Counted from the first letter of the stretch, positions 11,313-22,324 are shown. The stretch is 64,000 nucleotides of DNA from Dendrolimus kikuchii (GCA_019925095.2 CM034412.1:10950001-11014000), one strand, 5' to 3'. The notes: a model not told the origin generated them from the letters alone. Numbers and translations are program-made.

Positions 11313-12292
11313 TTTAATATATTTTACTCAAGTTATAATTTATTCGACTGATAGCTTTTATCTGATGATTGAAAAATCGAACCTTAATAAAAAGTAGTCA
11401 TATTTATCAACCGTAAAACGAACTGTGCCCTTTTGTTTCCATATATTATTCTTATAATATTTATTAGTTTTGATTGCCATTACCGTTAGTAATTTACCTA
11501 GTACGATACAAATTGGATTAGATGCAAAAATCGAGTTTAATTCTGAATAAATTTTAACCTTAAATTTATTTCATGTTAACGAAAGTACTGCACCATTTAA
11601 TAAATATATGCACATGTTTTAATTAATATATTTAAAAATAAAAAACTAACTGAAAGACTAAATTATCATTTTATTTAATTCTAAATAAATACCTTATACT
11701 TAGATATAGATTAGAAAATTTCCTAAAACGATTAATATATTTTTCATTTATATTCAATTCCGATAGTTTATAGTATAAGAATTAGATGACTTACAGAATG
11801 ACACTATTATTTTCACAACAATGCATGTATGTAGATATAACAATATGATTTTTTTATGTGAAGTTGACTTTTAAATATGAAACTTAATAAGCGCGTAAAT
11901 GTTAAAATAAAATAAACGTTTGAAATGATGCATACTATCCTTTGGCCATCTGCTTCTTCACATAAACCTGATGTTGGCAAATGCTGGATTTTTATACCTT
12001 AGTGGATGAATAGTATCCATCCTCAACACTGGTTAAAATTTGACATAAGCTTCATACAAGTAATGTTAATTTTGTATAGAGGATAATAAATTTGAATATC
12101 TAAAATAATAAAAAGAATAAGAAATAAATGGAGAGTAAGGTATAAGCACCCGGCATATATTACCACCAACAGCGTTGCAGCGAATAAAAAAAGAAATAGC
12201 ATAGTATGAGAAACAGATGTACGTTTAGCCTTAAAGGCATCAAGATTAGAGTTTATATTTATATGTATGATAATTTTGATTGTATTATACAG

Positions 12293-12372
12293 GCTACCGG
12301 CGTCGTCCAATGTTTTATGGAACATCGCGCGCTACTTCAGAATCTTATTCGGGCTACCAGTACCACCAATGA
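12293..12372 (+). CDS. Osiris gene 1, alternative short terminal exon
   Basis: The acceptor TATTATACAG|GC is preceded by a T-rich tract. With the donor at 9186 the split codon is G|GC (Gly), and the frame reads YRRRPMFYGTSRATSESYSG followed by YQYHQ and TGA at 12370-12372. Tyr/Ser-rich ends with closely spaced Tyr are typical of Osiris C-termini, and the phase fit is exact. The other open frame, entered with phase 2, gives a Met/Pro-rich 56-residue end and could be joined directly to the exon at 3716-3908; it is considered less likely. AATAAA at 12831-12836 could terminate the transcript. Confidence 0.6.
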
Positions 12373-12507
12373 GTTACGCCGAATCAATGACAATGCCGAT
12401 GTACGCCGTGCCACAAATGTACGCCCCAGTAACAATGTCAACACAGGCGTCATAGCAATAATTGGACAACCGGACGTAGGATCAAGTGGCGTTATAATCG
12501 ATTATAC

Positions 12508-12584
12508 TGCTAAATGTCAGATCGCCACGTTGACTTGATCCATACACGCATTTCAATGAGAACGTGGTGATCTGGCATTTAGCA
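12508..12584. repeat. Hairpin in putative 3' UTR
   Basis: Two 24-base arms (12508-12531 and 12561-12584) pair with two mismatches around a loop of 29 bases. It is located about 135 bases after the short-form stop codon. It may be a MITE remnant or an RNA structure element. Confidence 0.7.
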
Positions 12585-12601
12585 AAATACCATCATTCAG
12601 T

Positions 12602-12704
12602 CGCAGTGTTTCATGTTGCTGGATTAAAAAAAATCTCCCATTCTAAATTAAATTTTCTTACTAATTCTTTTATTGGAAATGTCCAAGTAATATGAAACAC
12701 TGCG
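12602..12704. repeat. Second inverted repeat in putative 3' UTR
   Basis: CGCAGTGTTTCAT (12602-12614) pairs perfectly with ATGAAACACTGCG (12692-12704). It adjoins the hairpin at 12508-12584 and could be the termini of a small MITE. Confidence 0.55.
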
Positions 12705-12830
12705 GTTTGTCCCCCACCTTTTTGGTTTAAGACTGATTTTCTTGTTAGCAGCGCGAGCCCGTCGACTTTATTTAAGCATTAATTTATTAATAATTTAAGT
12801 GTTATTTTTAAGGCTATTTATTCATCACTT

Positions 12831-12836
12831 AATAAA
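12831..12836 (+). terminator. Candidate polyadenylation signal, gene 1 short form
   Basis: AATAAA about 460 bases downstream of the short-form stop, in AT-rich DNA. Position is plausible, but hexamers are frequent in this composition. Confidence 0.35.
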
Positions 12837-12839
12837 ATA

Positions 12840-13687
12840 GAGTGTATTTATATATGTAGTTTTATTTTCCAACTAGCTATGCAAGTGACTTTCATCTCAT
12901 AGTTCAAAACTTGACAGACAATGTTTATAACATTGAAAACTAACATTTCTCCACCCGTTGACTTAAATTAAAAAATGTGTTTAGTTTTTTATATCGTCAT
13001 GATTATCTACATCTGACTAAGGATACCCCACACGACTATCAACACTATATTTTTTTTATTCCACGATTAGTTTTTAGTTTATGTCTATGCTTTATAAATC
13101 CTAGGTGACGCCGTATATGTAGCTAACACCTATGAGCTGGGGCACCCACTTACCAGCTATATTCAATGTCAAGCTATTTTCATTATCGATGAGCCCTTAC
13201 TCACACACAGTTTTGATATGCTTGGCTTCGGAGAGACTTCGGGTCTCTTGGGTATTCTGACTGTATAATGGGGAGTGTTACGAGGAACTGTTCAGAATGG
13301 TACCTTCGTCCTCTTTCTATCACCGCACTGCTCACCATCGGCTGGGAGTTCATCTTGATTTCTAAAGAATATTTCTCATATGCGCTATTGGGATTTGATA
13401 TGAACTTCCAGCTGAGGTTTTTCCCCAGCGCTCTGATATGCGGTTTTTCAAAATGGGTGTCATGAAATTCCTTTAAGGCCGGCAGCGGATTGGTGACTGT
13501 TTGCTGCACTCTAAGTATAAAAATATTGTGAATTATAAAGTTTAATTCTTCACAGGTGTATATATAGTGCCAGCTTTACCTATAGTGCAGGGTGTGCAGC
13601 GCACACAGGCGCAGGGTCTTAGGGGTGCCGAGCGCCGCTCGTAACACCGCCAAAAAGCATGCGTCGCCCGCGGCACCAGCGCTCTCT
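12840..13687. other. Intergenic, possible repeat piece
   Basis: On the - strand 13509-13201 is open for 102 codons and is GC-richer than its surroundings, but it matches no family I recognise. It may be LINE 3' sequence. 13557-13690 is a GC-rich stretch with 'gcgcacacaggcgcagggtc', also unassigned. Confidence 0.35.
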
Positions 13688-14640
13688 TTTTTTTATTAGA
13701 CTTGACTCTATGTTATTGGTCCGAAGACCTTACAACTTTACCGGGGTTTTTAGGGCGAGTGTCTTCGCGAAGCGGAGGCGCTCGAGCCCCGGGGGGCAAC
13801 TTGCTTGAGGGAGCTCCCTAAGGAGTTTTACCTCGGCTGGACTGTTGCCATGAAAGGGGGATGAATTTAATGATGCCCACCATAGGGCGACACAAAGCAC
13901 TAATTGAGAACGGGCGACGGGTAATATAAAACCTGAGGGGGAGGATCCCGGCGGGCCGGGATCGGCGGTTCGCGGCGGCCTACGCTATCTTACTGCCTTT
14001 CGCAACGTGTTATGGCTGGGATAGAAGAAACGGCGAAAGAAACTTCCCAGCAACACGCCTAGTCTATCCTGTGGGGGGGCTATGTCTTCTAGCGTCCCTC
14101 GCGGGGACGTGGAGAGATCTTGATTGGCGGCGTCTGAGACACTGCCGTCTGTACCTGTCTGTCGGTGCCTGCCAGCCTGCCGTCCTAACCGCAGGCGGAC
14201 TGACCCGGGCCAGCTGCTTCGTAATAACGTCGACCCTGTCCGTCAGGACGTTACGCGGTCGTCGCACAAGAGCCTTTCGTTGAGGCTTATAATCGGACGA
14301 GCGGATTTCAATGGTGCAGCGCGAGATCGAAATACTTACGCGAGAGCGACGTAATGTAGTTTTTGATGGAGGGAAGCTCCAGATCGCGGTGGAGGTCGAC
14401 GTTACGCATATAGAGGGGAGCACCGACGGCTCTGCGCATGAATTTATTCTCCACGATTTGCAGTTTATTTAAAAGGGCAGGCTTGGCATGGCCGAAAACC
14501 ACACTCGCGTATGTCATGATCGGGCGGATGCATGTTTCATACAGAGTAAGCTTGTGTCTGAGGGATATTTTGCCTCGTTTATCTATCATGGGTGCTAAAC
14601 GACCCATCATAAATCGCGCTCTAAAAGACTGCGCGTGTTA
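13688..14640 (-). mobile_element. Jockey-type LINE, 3' part
   Basis: The - strand frame from 14610 contains LAPMIDKRGKISLRHKLTLY, ETCIRPIMTYASVVFGHA and FMRRAVGAP...NVDLHRDLELP, the typical C-terminal reverse transcriptase region of Jockey-clade LINEs. The frame shifts near 14400-14310 and resumes as a segment with RRPRNVLTDRVD, also typical. GC-rich 3' UTR follows to a T-run at 13688 (a poly-A tail on the - strand). It is 5' truncated and frameshifted, so inactive. Confidence 0.85.
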
Positions 14641-14775
14641 TGGCTGACTCCGGTTGCTATAGCAAAATAAGGCGCGCATCGAGCGTCTTCTTTCCTATAT
14701 ACAATGACTTTCGTTTTAACGTGAAATCAGAATTAAAACAGATAATTAAAGATTATATTGGTGTATTTTCGCATT

Positions 14776-15135
14776 GGTCTGAAAGAGAGTGTCGGGGTGA
14801 AGGTAAGGAAAGGAATGCTCCGGTGGTTCGGACATGTAGAAAGAATGCACGATGAAAGAATGAATAAACAGATATACAATGCAAAAGTGGATGGATGCAG
14901 AAGTCGTGGAAGGCCACAACACACTTTCCATGATCAAATTGATCGTGTACTAGCAGAAGGTGATGTTAGGAGCCTTAAGAACAGACGAGCGTGCATGACA
15001 AGAGTTATGAATGTCAAAGAAGCAAGTGAGGTGTGTAAGAATAAGCCTAAATGGCGCTCTGTTGTTCGTGCCTACCCCGCAATCCCTTGTTCCCACTGGC
15101 GTGAGGTTATGTATGTATGTATGTATGTATTTTCG
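14776..15135 (+). mobile_element. RTE-like LINE, 3' fragment
   Basis: It encodes the C-terminal end of the retrotransposon ORF (LRWFGHVERMHDERM, RGRPQHTFHDQIDRVLAEGD), then a (TATG)n tail. The final residues are altered by a short insertion ('aatcccttgttcccactgg' in place of the usual 'aagggaactgg'). It is 5' truncated. Confidence 0.85.
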
Positions 15136-15590
15136 CATTACATTTTTAAACACTTTGTTCCTAAAAAAAATTATATACTCCTCTACCCTCTAAAGAAAAC
15201 CTCTCATAGATAGAAGTGATGAAAAATAAAGCTTTGTTACTATGTCTTTGTTTCACTTATCAGTATAGGCCAACGTGGGAGTGAATAAATTAAAATATTG
15301 TATAATTAATATTCCACATACCAAATTGTATCATAAGCGAACACGAAACAACAGTATCTATGTTGAAGCTTTTTCAGCACGGCTTCTATGTGAGTTCTTA
15401 TTCTGAACGTGTAGCTATTGTTTCCCGACATTATATAAAATAACAATATTCGTACCCAACTTCGGTACACTAGTGAAAACATTATTCTAAGTATTTCCTT
15501 TTGACTGTGCTAGAGAGCGCCAGGGTAGTCGCGCTGAGGAACACCTCCTTGTAAATTCTCCCTACCCTCCTCGACATCAAGAAAAAAGAA
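15136..15590. other. Intergenic, nothing recognised
   Basis: AT-rich sequence with no ORF, tRNA-like or repeat signal that I can support. Confidence 0.4.
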
Positions 15591-15593
15591 CTT

Positions 15594-15832
15594 TTTTTAT
15601 TTTTTATTGCAAGAGTTCAGCAGACAGGCAGACGGCCCGGCCCACATGATGGAAAGCGGTTACCATCGCCTATGGACATTTGCGACACCAAAGGTGCTAC
15701 AAATGCGCTGCTGCTCTCTTAAGGGGGACTGGAACCTGGTCACTAATGCCGGAACACAACTCAAGGTTGTTATGGCGACATACTTTAGACCAGGGGTGGT
15801 AGCCATCCAGTCGGGCAAATGCCCTACCACCT
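15594..15832 (-). repeat. SINE-like retroposon, family A, truncated
   Basis: The T-rich left end (poly-A tail on the - strand) is followed by 'gagttcagcagacaggcaga' and the body up to 'gccctaccacctgg'. The head is missing. Confidence 0.8.
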
Positions 15833-16253
15833 GGAGAACTTTAAATGAAGATTGCGCAAACAAAATAAAACTCACTTATCGTGTCAGTGCTGTCGCCGTA
15901 ATATACTTAGTGGGATCACGATATAAAGAAAACCATTTTAATTTAATTAAATAACTTTTTTATTTCTCATATTCTGAAAGTTATTCTGAAAGGATGAAAA
16001 TAGTACTTTTCGTCCCTGGAATACGATTTTCCCTGCTGTCAAAAAATTTAAAAAACCATACGAACTATAGATAATCATGCGACTCATGTCGCAACTTTTT
16101 TTACAATCACTGTTAAATCGCGGCATAAATTGTAATACAAAATATCAACACTGTTGTAATATCATTTTATACTTGTAAGTTACTTTTCACTAAGTTATTA
16201 TTTAATTTACAAAATTTGAGCTAAATATATACATTGTTTTTTTTTATTTTTTT

Positions 16254-16378
16254 AAGAATTAAAACTAAATAATCAAAATGTACAAATTGGCGGTAGGCTA
16301 AATAAAACTTTAACAATACATTCGACATCTTTGTCTTCCGTGAGCACGGCTACTGAAAAGTGGCCGAAACGTCAAAAT
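16254..16378 (-). repeat. Interspersed repeat, family D
   Basis: It contains 'gacatctttgtcttccgtga' and 'gctactgaaaagtggccgaa'. The same sequence occurs in the opposite orientation at 19075-19290 and 36560-36770. The class is unknown. Confidence 0.6.
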
Positions 16379-16392
16379 ATATATATATTTTT

Positions 16393-16500
16393 TTTATTTT
16401 TTTTTTATTGCAGGAGTTCAGCAGACAGGCAGACGGCCCACTTGATGGAAAACGGTTACCATCGCCTATGGACATTTGCAAAATCAAAGGTGTTACAAAT
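16393..16500 (-). repeat. SINE-like retroposon, family A, short 3' piece
   Basis: A T-run, then 'gcaggagttcagcagacagg' and about 80 bases of body, ending abruptly at a 59-bp direct duplication. Confidence 0.75.
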
Positions 16501-16636
16501 GATTTCATCAGATTTAGATAAGGATTTAACGCCTGAATTCATTGGAGAAATAGTTTTCATTTGATATGTGACGCATTAAATGATTTCATCAGATTTAGAT
16601 AAGGATTTAACGCCTGAATTCATTGGAGAAATAGTT
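16497..16636. repeat. 59-bp direct duplication
   Basis: Positions 16497-16555 are repeated exactly at 16578-16636, with 22 bases between them. The first copy abuts the truncated family A retroposon. Confidence 0.9.
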
Positions 16637-17013
16637 GTTTGTTTAAGTAATCAGTTTTTATTTACTTTCCTCTTATTTGAAATAAAAAACTAGTGTTAAC
16701 CTCGGGTGAAAGACCTATTTAGGCATTCGAACTATTATTAAACCATCTTGTGCCTAAATAAGTCGTTTTGATCCCTCCTAAATAGATGCCTAGATAGGTG
16801 TGTGAACCCTCGGGGAACGAGTGCAGTGTAGCGGTGGACTGATGGCGAGGTAAGTTTCTCTTGCTTCTTCTTCCATGTCCCTTTGCCTTCTCCCGGCCAT
16901 CGCATCACGCCCGATTGGGGTATATATTGCACACGGGTATTACATGGGATAGAGCCGCTTCTGCGTATATACTTCGACCTCGACCGTGTGGAAATGGTAA
17001 AAAAAGTAAGTTA

Positions 17014-17033
17014 CCCCCCCCCCCCCCCCCCCC
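17014..17033 (+). repeat. Poly-C tract
   Basis: About 20 consecutive C bases, followed by an inverted family G repeat. Confidence 0.9.
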
Positions 17034-17035
17034 GC

Positions 17036-17225
17036 TGATTTTGAAACATTCTTCATTGGTGCTCCGCTGTTATTGGTCTTAGCGTGATGATATATAGCCT
17101 ATAGCCTTCCTCGATAAATGGGCTATCTAACACCGAAAGAATTTTTCAAATCAGGCCAGTAGTTCTTGAGCTTAGCGCTTTCAAACAAACAAACTCTTCA
17201 GCTTTATATATTAGTATAAGATAAG
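17036..17225 (-). repeat. Short interspersed repeat, family G, inverted
   Basis: Reverse complement of the 340-576 repeat. It contains 'gaaagaatttttcaaatcag' and 'acaaactcttcagctttata'. Confidence 0.6.
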
Positions 17226-17699
17226 ATTTTACACATGACTCCTGAGGTACGACATCCTGACAATATGCAGGTACATTTATTAATTGACGTTCATCACGCT
17301 TACGATTCGCCACTTGCGACGAAGCCCCAAGGGGCAGCGAAAGCAATTTGTTTTATAACAAATTCTCAAGAATTGATGGAGGCATTTATTTAATTAATCC
17401 ACGGCCTAGCCATTGGCGGTCTCACAAATAATCAATTACACTCCTTGGTTACAAATCCCTAAAGAATAATAAATGAACTCGGTATTTTGGTTAAATTATA
17501 TTACAAGCTTCAATACCTCGGGGTATTCGGAATAACCAATATTGAGATAAAAAGCTACGAGAGCATTCACATATACATTATTATAATACTTGTTTCTTTT
17601 TTGAGAGGATTTCATTTGATGTTAATAATGTTAAGAAAATTAGATAGATGATAGATAGATAGCACTTTGTTGTACACCATCACAGAAAACAGAAAATCT

Positions 17700-18092
17700 T
17701 ATACATACATACATACATAACTTCACGCCAGTTCCCTTGCGGGGTAGGCACGAACAACAGAGCGCCATTTAGGCCCATTCTTACACACCTCACTTGCTTC
17801 TTTGACATTCATAACTCTTGTCATGCACACTCGTCTGTTCTTAAGACTCCTGACATCACCCTCCGCTAGTACACGATCAATTTAATAAGAATAATAAGAA
17901 TAAGAATAATAATCGGCAGACAAACACACACATTGTATATCCCCAAATTAAGCAAGTTACGCTTGTGTTATGGGTAACATACAACGGACTACTCTAATTT
18001 GATCATGGAAGGTGTGTCGTGGCCTTCCACGACTTCTGCATCCATCCACTTTTGCATTGTATATCTGTTTAGTCATTCTTTCATCATGCATG
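17700..18092 (-). mobile_element. RTE-like LINE 3' end interrupted by a SINE fragment
   Basis: The LINE 3' end (microsatellite tail at the left) is split at 17884-17995 by a 5'-truncated family B SINE, itself on the - strand with an AAT-rich tail. AATTT at 17879-17883 and 17996-18000 is the target duplication. Removing the insert restores continuous LINE sequence around 'gatcaatttgatcatgg'. Confidence 0.8.
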
Positions 18093-18114
18093 AGAAAATC
18101 TTATAGCCTAAAAA

Positions 18115-18180
18115 TATTCTAAATGTGCACAATGGGCGGTCTTATCGCTAAGAAGCGATCTCTTCCAGACAACCCAAAAT
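18115..18180. repeat. LINE 3'-end-like fragment
   Basis: 'gcacaatgggcggtcttatc' and 'aagcgatctcttcc' recur in the block at 37925-38080. This suggests a shared LINE 3' terminus of undetermined clade. Confidence 0.45.
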
Positions 18181-18296
18181 TGTATTGGAATTGAAGTTTT
18201 GTATTAGATTACTGATTTACTTTAATACTGTCTTTTGCAAACTTAATCTAGAAAATAAGTTTTTTCTCAGTGCAGGAATGGAGAAAGAATAAAATT

Positions 18297-18790
18297 TCCT
18301 GCGGCCGGGCGGACTGTAGTAAGAGGCGACAAAACAACCCATAGGCAAGATGGTAGGGCATTTGCCCGACTGGATGGCTAGCACCCCTGGTCTAGAGTAT
18401 TTTTTTTATTATTTTTTTATTGCAGTAGTTTAGCACACAGGCTGACGGCCCACTTAATGGAAAGCGGTTACCATCGCCTATGGACATTTGCAACACCGAA
18501 AGTGCTACAAATGCGCTGCTGCTCTCTTAAGGGTCACTGGAACCTAGTCACGAATGCCGGAACACAACTCAAGGTTGTTATGGCGGCATACTCTAGAACG
18601 GGGGTGGTCGCCATCCAGTCGAGCAAATACCCTACCACCTGGCTGTGGGTTGTTTTGTTGCCTCTTACGACAGGCCGCCTGGCCGCAGGAAATTGTATTC
18701 TTTATCCGTTCCTGCACGGATGATGAGTATGCGGCCATAACAACTTTGATTTGTATTCCGGTATCAGTGGCCAAGTTCCAGCTTCACCTT
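18297..18790. repeat. Family A retroposon inserted into another family A copy
   Basis: An outer + strand copy (18297-18400 and 18731-18790) is split by a complete - strand copy at 18401-18724. The six bases GAGTAT at 18395-18400 and 18725-18730 are the target duplication, and removing the insert rejoins the outer copy. The inner copy has a T-rich left end and ends at 'gttcctgcacggatgat'. Confidence 0.85.
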
Positions 18791-18937
18791 CCTGTCTGTT
18801 ATGGTTTAGCCATAAAGTCAGAAAATAAAACACATAAAAATTTACTCATTTCTTATGTAATCGATAGGGAAATAAGAAGTTTTTAACACATGATAACTAT
18901 TTTTTTATATATAATATCATATTATGTATCTATAGAT

Positions 18938-19030
18938 GATCTCTGTAGTTGAGCAGTACAATCCTTAGCCGCCCTAACTAGCTGGAACACCGGCTGCGGG
19001 TTCTATTCTTGGGATGGTAAACTTCGTGAA
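18938..19030 (+). repeat. Degenerate tRNA-related SINE piece
   Basis: 'gatctctgtagttgagcagt' and 'ctgcgggttctattcttggg' resemble the A-box and B-box region of family B SINEs, but the spacing is disturbed. It is not a functional tRNA. Confidence 0.4.
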
Positions 19031-19074
19031 GAAGTAATTTCTTAAGTTTTTACGACTAGTACACATAATAAAAC

Positions 19075-19290
19075 TATGTATTAACGGTTTTGCGCGATGA
19101 TTTATTTGATTTTTATTATTCCGACGTTTCGGCCACTTTTCAGTGGCCGTGATCACGGAAGACAAAGATGTCAAGTGCCAAGGAGTATTGTTAATATTTT
19201 ATTTAGCCAACTTGTTCATTTTAATTATTTAGTTTTAATTTTGTTTATGGCTATTATTTATTATATGGGAGCCAAATCTTAAGTTAAAAC
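19075..19290 (+). repeat. Interspersed repeat, family D
   Basis: It carries 'ttccgacgtttcggccactt' and a 'gtggccgtgatcacggaaga' block, as at 36560-36770. A partial piece of the same family follows at about 19310-19395. Confidence 0.6.
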
Positions 19291-19429
19291 TTAATACATT
19301 GACAATACTCATTGAAAAATGACCAAAAGATCGGAATAATAAAAATCAAATAAATTTAGCGCTTAAAACCGTTATAACGTATTTTTATTATTCGTGAAGA
19401 AGCTTTTTTTTATTTACATTTTTTATTAT

Positions 19430-19690
19430 TATTATGTTTGCTTGTAGGCAAACTGGCAAACGGGTCCACTTGATGGCAAGTGGCTACCGTCACCCATGAA
19501 CATCTGCAGCACTGAGGGAGACGATGCGTTGCTTACCTCATTGAAACAGATATCTAAATATCTGTTTAAGGCCTTTTTGAAGAGCCCCATATTGTAGCGC
19601 TCCGGGAAAGCCGCGGGAGAGAGCTCATTCCATAGCTTGTTCACGTATGACATAAAGAAGCGAGTGCCACGTACAGTCAGCGTCTTATAG
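19430..19690 (-). mobile_element. LINE ORF2 C-terminal fragment (CR1-like)
   Basis: The - strand reads VRGTRFFMSYVNKLWNELSP then FPERYNMGLFKKALNRYL, matching the pattern of a LINE C-terminal region (LWN-LP---FP--Y----FK). A related degenerate copy lies at 59505-59735. It is truncated on both sides. Confidence 0.6.
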
Positions 19691-19974
19691 AAAGGAACGG
19701 CCAAGATGGTCAAATAGATAAGAACATCGAAAGTGATCATTAGTATCGATACAACCAAGGTAGTCTAATAGTTCGCATCAGCCTTCTTAACCAAAAACAT
19801 CGGCACACCAAGAACGCCAAATACATGAGTGCATTCAAGTCATCCATATTATGTTAACAGACACCTCGCCAAATGTATCTATGTAGACAAGGTTGCCAAA
19901 ACAAAGTAACAGTCTGACGCTGACTGTACGTATGAGTGGATAACTTCCAATTGTCAATGAATTGTGGATGACCT

Positions 19975-20100
19975 CCCAGTCGCCGGCGGCCAACCATTTA
20001 CTATGGTTGGGGGTCTGGTATGGGTATATTACCCACAACACAAGCGTAATTTGCTTAGCTTGGAGATATACAATAAATCATGTGTTGTTGTCTGCGCATT
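19975..20100 (+). repeat. SINE family B, 3' half
   Basis: 'gggggtctggtatgggtata' through 'cccacaacacaagcgtaatt' to 'gagatatacaata'. It is 5' truncated. Confidence 0.65.
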
Positions 20101-20812
20101 AAATTATTTATTTCGCTCTGGCAATTATTAAATCCAACTGTTGCTGGTTCTGTATTTTTACTGAATATACTCCATTTCTAGTGGAGCTATCGTCTTATGG
20201 CCGATTCCAATATCCTATTCATTCACTTACCTGACCATCGATTTAAGGCAAATAAAAGGCTGGTAATATAGGAAAGGGTCATTATTAGAAATTATCGTTT
20301 TTTTTATTATTTATTTTAAGCAGAGAAACAATCAGAGGACTCACTCGATAAAAAATATTAAACTGGCAAGCGCAACTGAACTTCCAAATTTACTTTCTCG
20401 TAGGTATAAGCTGAGTGAGATTTTTATAAAATACTAGCGGCCCCGGCAGACGTTGTCCTGCCTTTAAAAAATAAAATTCTAGAACCTGATCCCAGAGTCA
20501 CGTACCGGTTCTAATTTCAGCGAAATACGGCAAAATACGGTGAGGAAACTTAAAGTAAATACTTTTCTACCCTTCCTTAAAATTATTTAATGCTATAATC
20601 AAAAGTATTTTGCACTACATCAGATGTTATAATTTTATGGATTGAATAATATTTCTAATATTAGTATCACGTTATCTTCTCTCCTGAAACGATTTTCTCG
20701 CACCCTCCAAACTTCTCCAATCTTCCCAATTGCTGTACAAATGTGGCTCAGTGTAGACTTGATAGGTAACATTCTTCTTTGCCTGTAAGTGTATGAAATG
20801 TTTTAATTAGTA
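20101..20812. other. Intergenic with a CGGCAGACGTTGTCCTGCC-type repeat
   Basis: Around 20435-20560 lies a piece of the repeat that starts 'tactagcggccccggcagac' and recurs at 22820-23000, 23505-23700, 27365-27790 (inverted) and 59768-60350. The remainder shows nothing recognisable. Confidence 0.5.
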
Positions 20813-21055
20813 GAGATGCCCCAAATAGTGGTTTGGCCGAATATTCGGCCACGCTTTTTGGTGTAAGATATGTGCAATTCGCGCGTATCAGGTTAGTATA
20901 GAATAAATACTTTGTGAAGTATTCTTACGTTCTCACGAATGATCGATACACACAATTAATATTATGTTTTAACTGTTTTAAGCGCGATTTTAAATGACTT
21001 TTTATTTGTTTCTAAAATTTTAAAAATGGCCGAAACTGTGGAAAAAGATATTATA
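20813..21055 (-). mobile_element. Truncated hAT-like element
   Basis: It begins TAGAGATGCC and contains 'ggtttggccgaatattcggc'. It aligns in inverted orientation with the right end of the complete element at 37413-38365, through 'gtaagatatgtgcaattcgc' and 'ggccgaaact'. The far end was not found; a family A insertion follows. Confidence 0.55.
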
Positions 21056-21061
21056 TTTTCT

Positions 21062-21380
21062 TCAATTTTTTTTATTGCAGGAGTTCAGCAGACAGGCAGA
21101 CGGCCCACTTGATGGAAAGCGGTTATCATCGCCTATGGCCATTTGCAACACCAAAGTTGCTACAAATGCGCTGCTGCTCTCTTAAAGGAGACTGGAATCT
21201 GGTCACTAATGCCGGAACACAACACAAGGTTGTTATGGCGGCATACTCTAGACCAGGGGTGGTCGCCATCCAGTCGCGCAAATACCCTACCACCTAGCTG
21301 TAGGTTGTTTAGTCGCCTCTTACGACAGGCCGCCAGGCCGCAGGAAATTGTATTCTTTCTCCGTTCCTGCACGGATAAAA
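21062..21380 (-). repeat. SINE-like retroposon, family A, full length
   Basis: A T-rich left end, the whole body, and the head 'ccgttcctgcacggataaaa'. One of the most complete copies. Confidence 0.85.
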
Positions 21381-21739
21381 AGAGTCTTAGTCTTGTGGAC
21401 TGTTATTATTATTTTTGTATCTGCTTGGAAAACGCTACATGTATATACTTTGTTTTGTGTATAAGCGGTGAGGCTTTACGAACAACATATCGCCTAGAGC
21501 GGTTTGATTGAAAATAAATCAAATTCCATCGGCGACACACGCCTCGATGTGTCACAACGCTATATTGAATCTTGTGGCGCCTTGTGTTTGATACCAATAG
21601 AGGGATGTCGTCGACTGATGAGATTTTTATCTCTTTGGGCTTCAGTGGTCACAACAAAAACAGAACCTTTTTAGATTTTCATGCCAGTCCGTATATATAT
21701 CACAGCCTTTTTGCTCAGAGATTTTTTTTATTTTTTATT

Positions 21740-22015
21740 ATTAACAACTCTACGGACTCGAGTTCTATACCCTTTTTAACAACTATTTCTAGATTTAATT
21801 TTTTGAATTCAACACGCTTATTAGTTAGCTATTTTGGTTCTTGTGGGTGACATTAATTTATTGATTTTTGTGTTGAGGTGTATGTATCTTACGAATAATA
21901 TTAATTTATTCTAGTTTTAATACTAAACTTATACTATTGTAGAGTGTATCTGTTACATGCTGGTATTGTGAGGAAGTGCATGTGCAGTGTTGGCCTTATA
22001 TCTGTACTTATATAT
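21740..22015 (+). repeat. Interspersed repeat, family E
   Basis: The block from 'aacaactctacggactcgag' to 'gtgcatgtgcagtgttggcc' recurs in the same order at 30308-30575. AT-rich, no coding capacity seen. The stretch 21565-21740 may belong to the same element. Confidence 0.6.
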
Positions 22016-22324
22016 ATTGTCCTATCTAGTGCCATGTGTGTTGTTTTTTTCTTTTCTGTGCCTGGGTTATTAATTTTTAGACTCTTTATGTGTCTTGATT
22101 TGTTTATGAAGTGTGCGTGTAATGCAATGCGGTGGTAGAGCGCGTTGGTTGGAGGATGTGTATAAGTTTTGTTGTTAGTTAGTTGCTCAGAGATTTATCA
22201 ACTGCACCTACCGTAAAAAAAAAATTCTTATGGTAATTATATCGTTTATTTTTATATTATTTTTTATATTTGTTTCCAATAATACTAGTCATATTTTCTT
22301 TGTTTTTTGTTTGTTTCGTTTTGT

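Noticed and set aside
12267..12455. 62-codon frame with a Met/Pro-rich end (MSYAESMTMPMYAVP)
   Set aside because: It overlaps the short Osiris terminal exon in another frame. It could be spliced directly from 3908, but that would skip the 8932 exon; the Tyr/Ser-rich frame fits the donor at 9186 and the family better.
14124..14354. Overlapping open frames on the + strand
   Set aside because: Shadows of the Jockey-type LINE coding on the - strand.
16861..17082. 73-codon frame ending in a Pro run
   Set aside because: The Pro run is the poly-C tract; no gene support.
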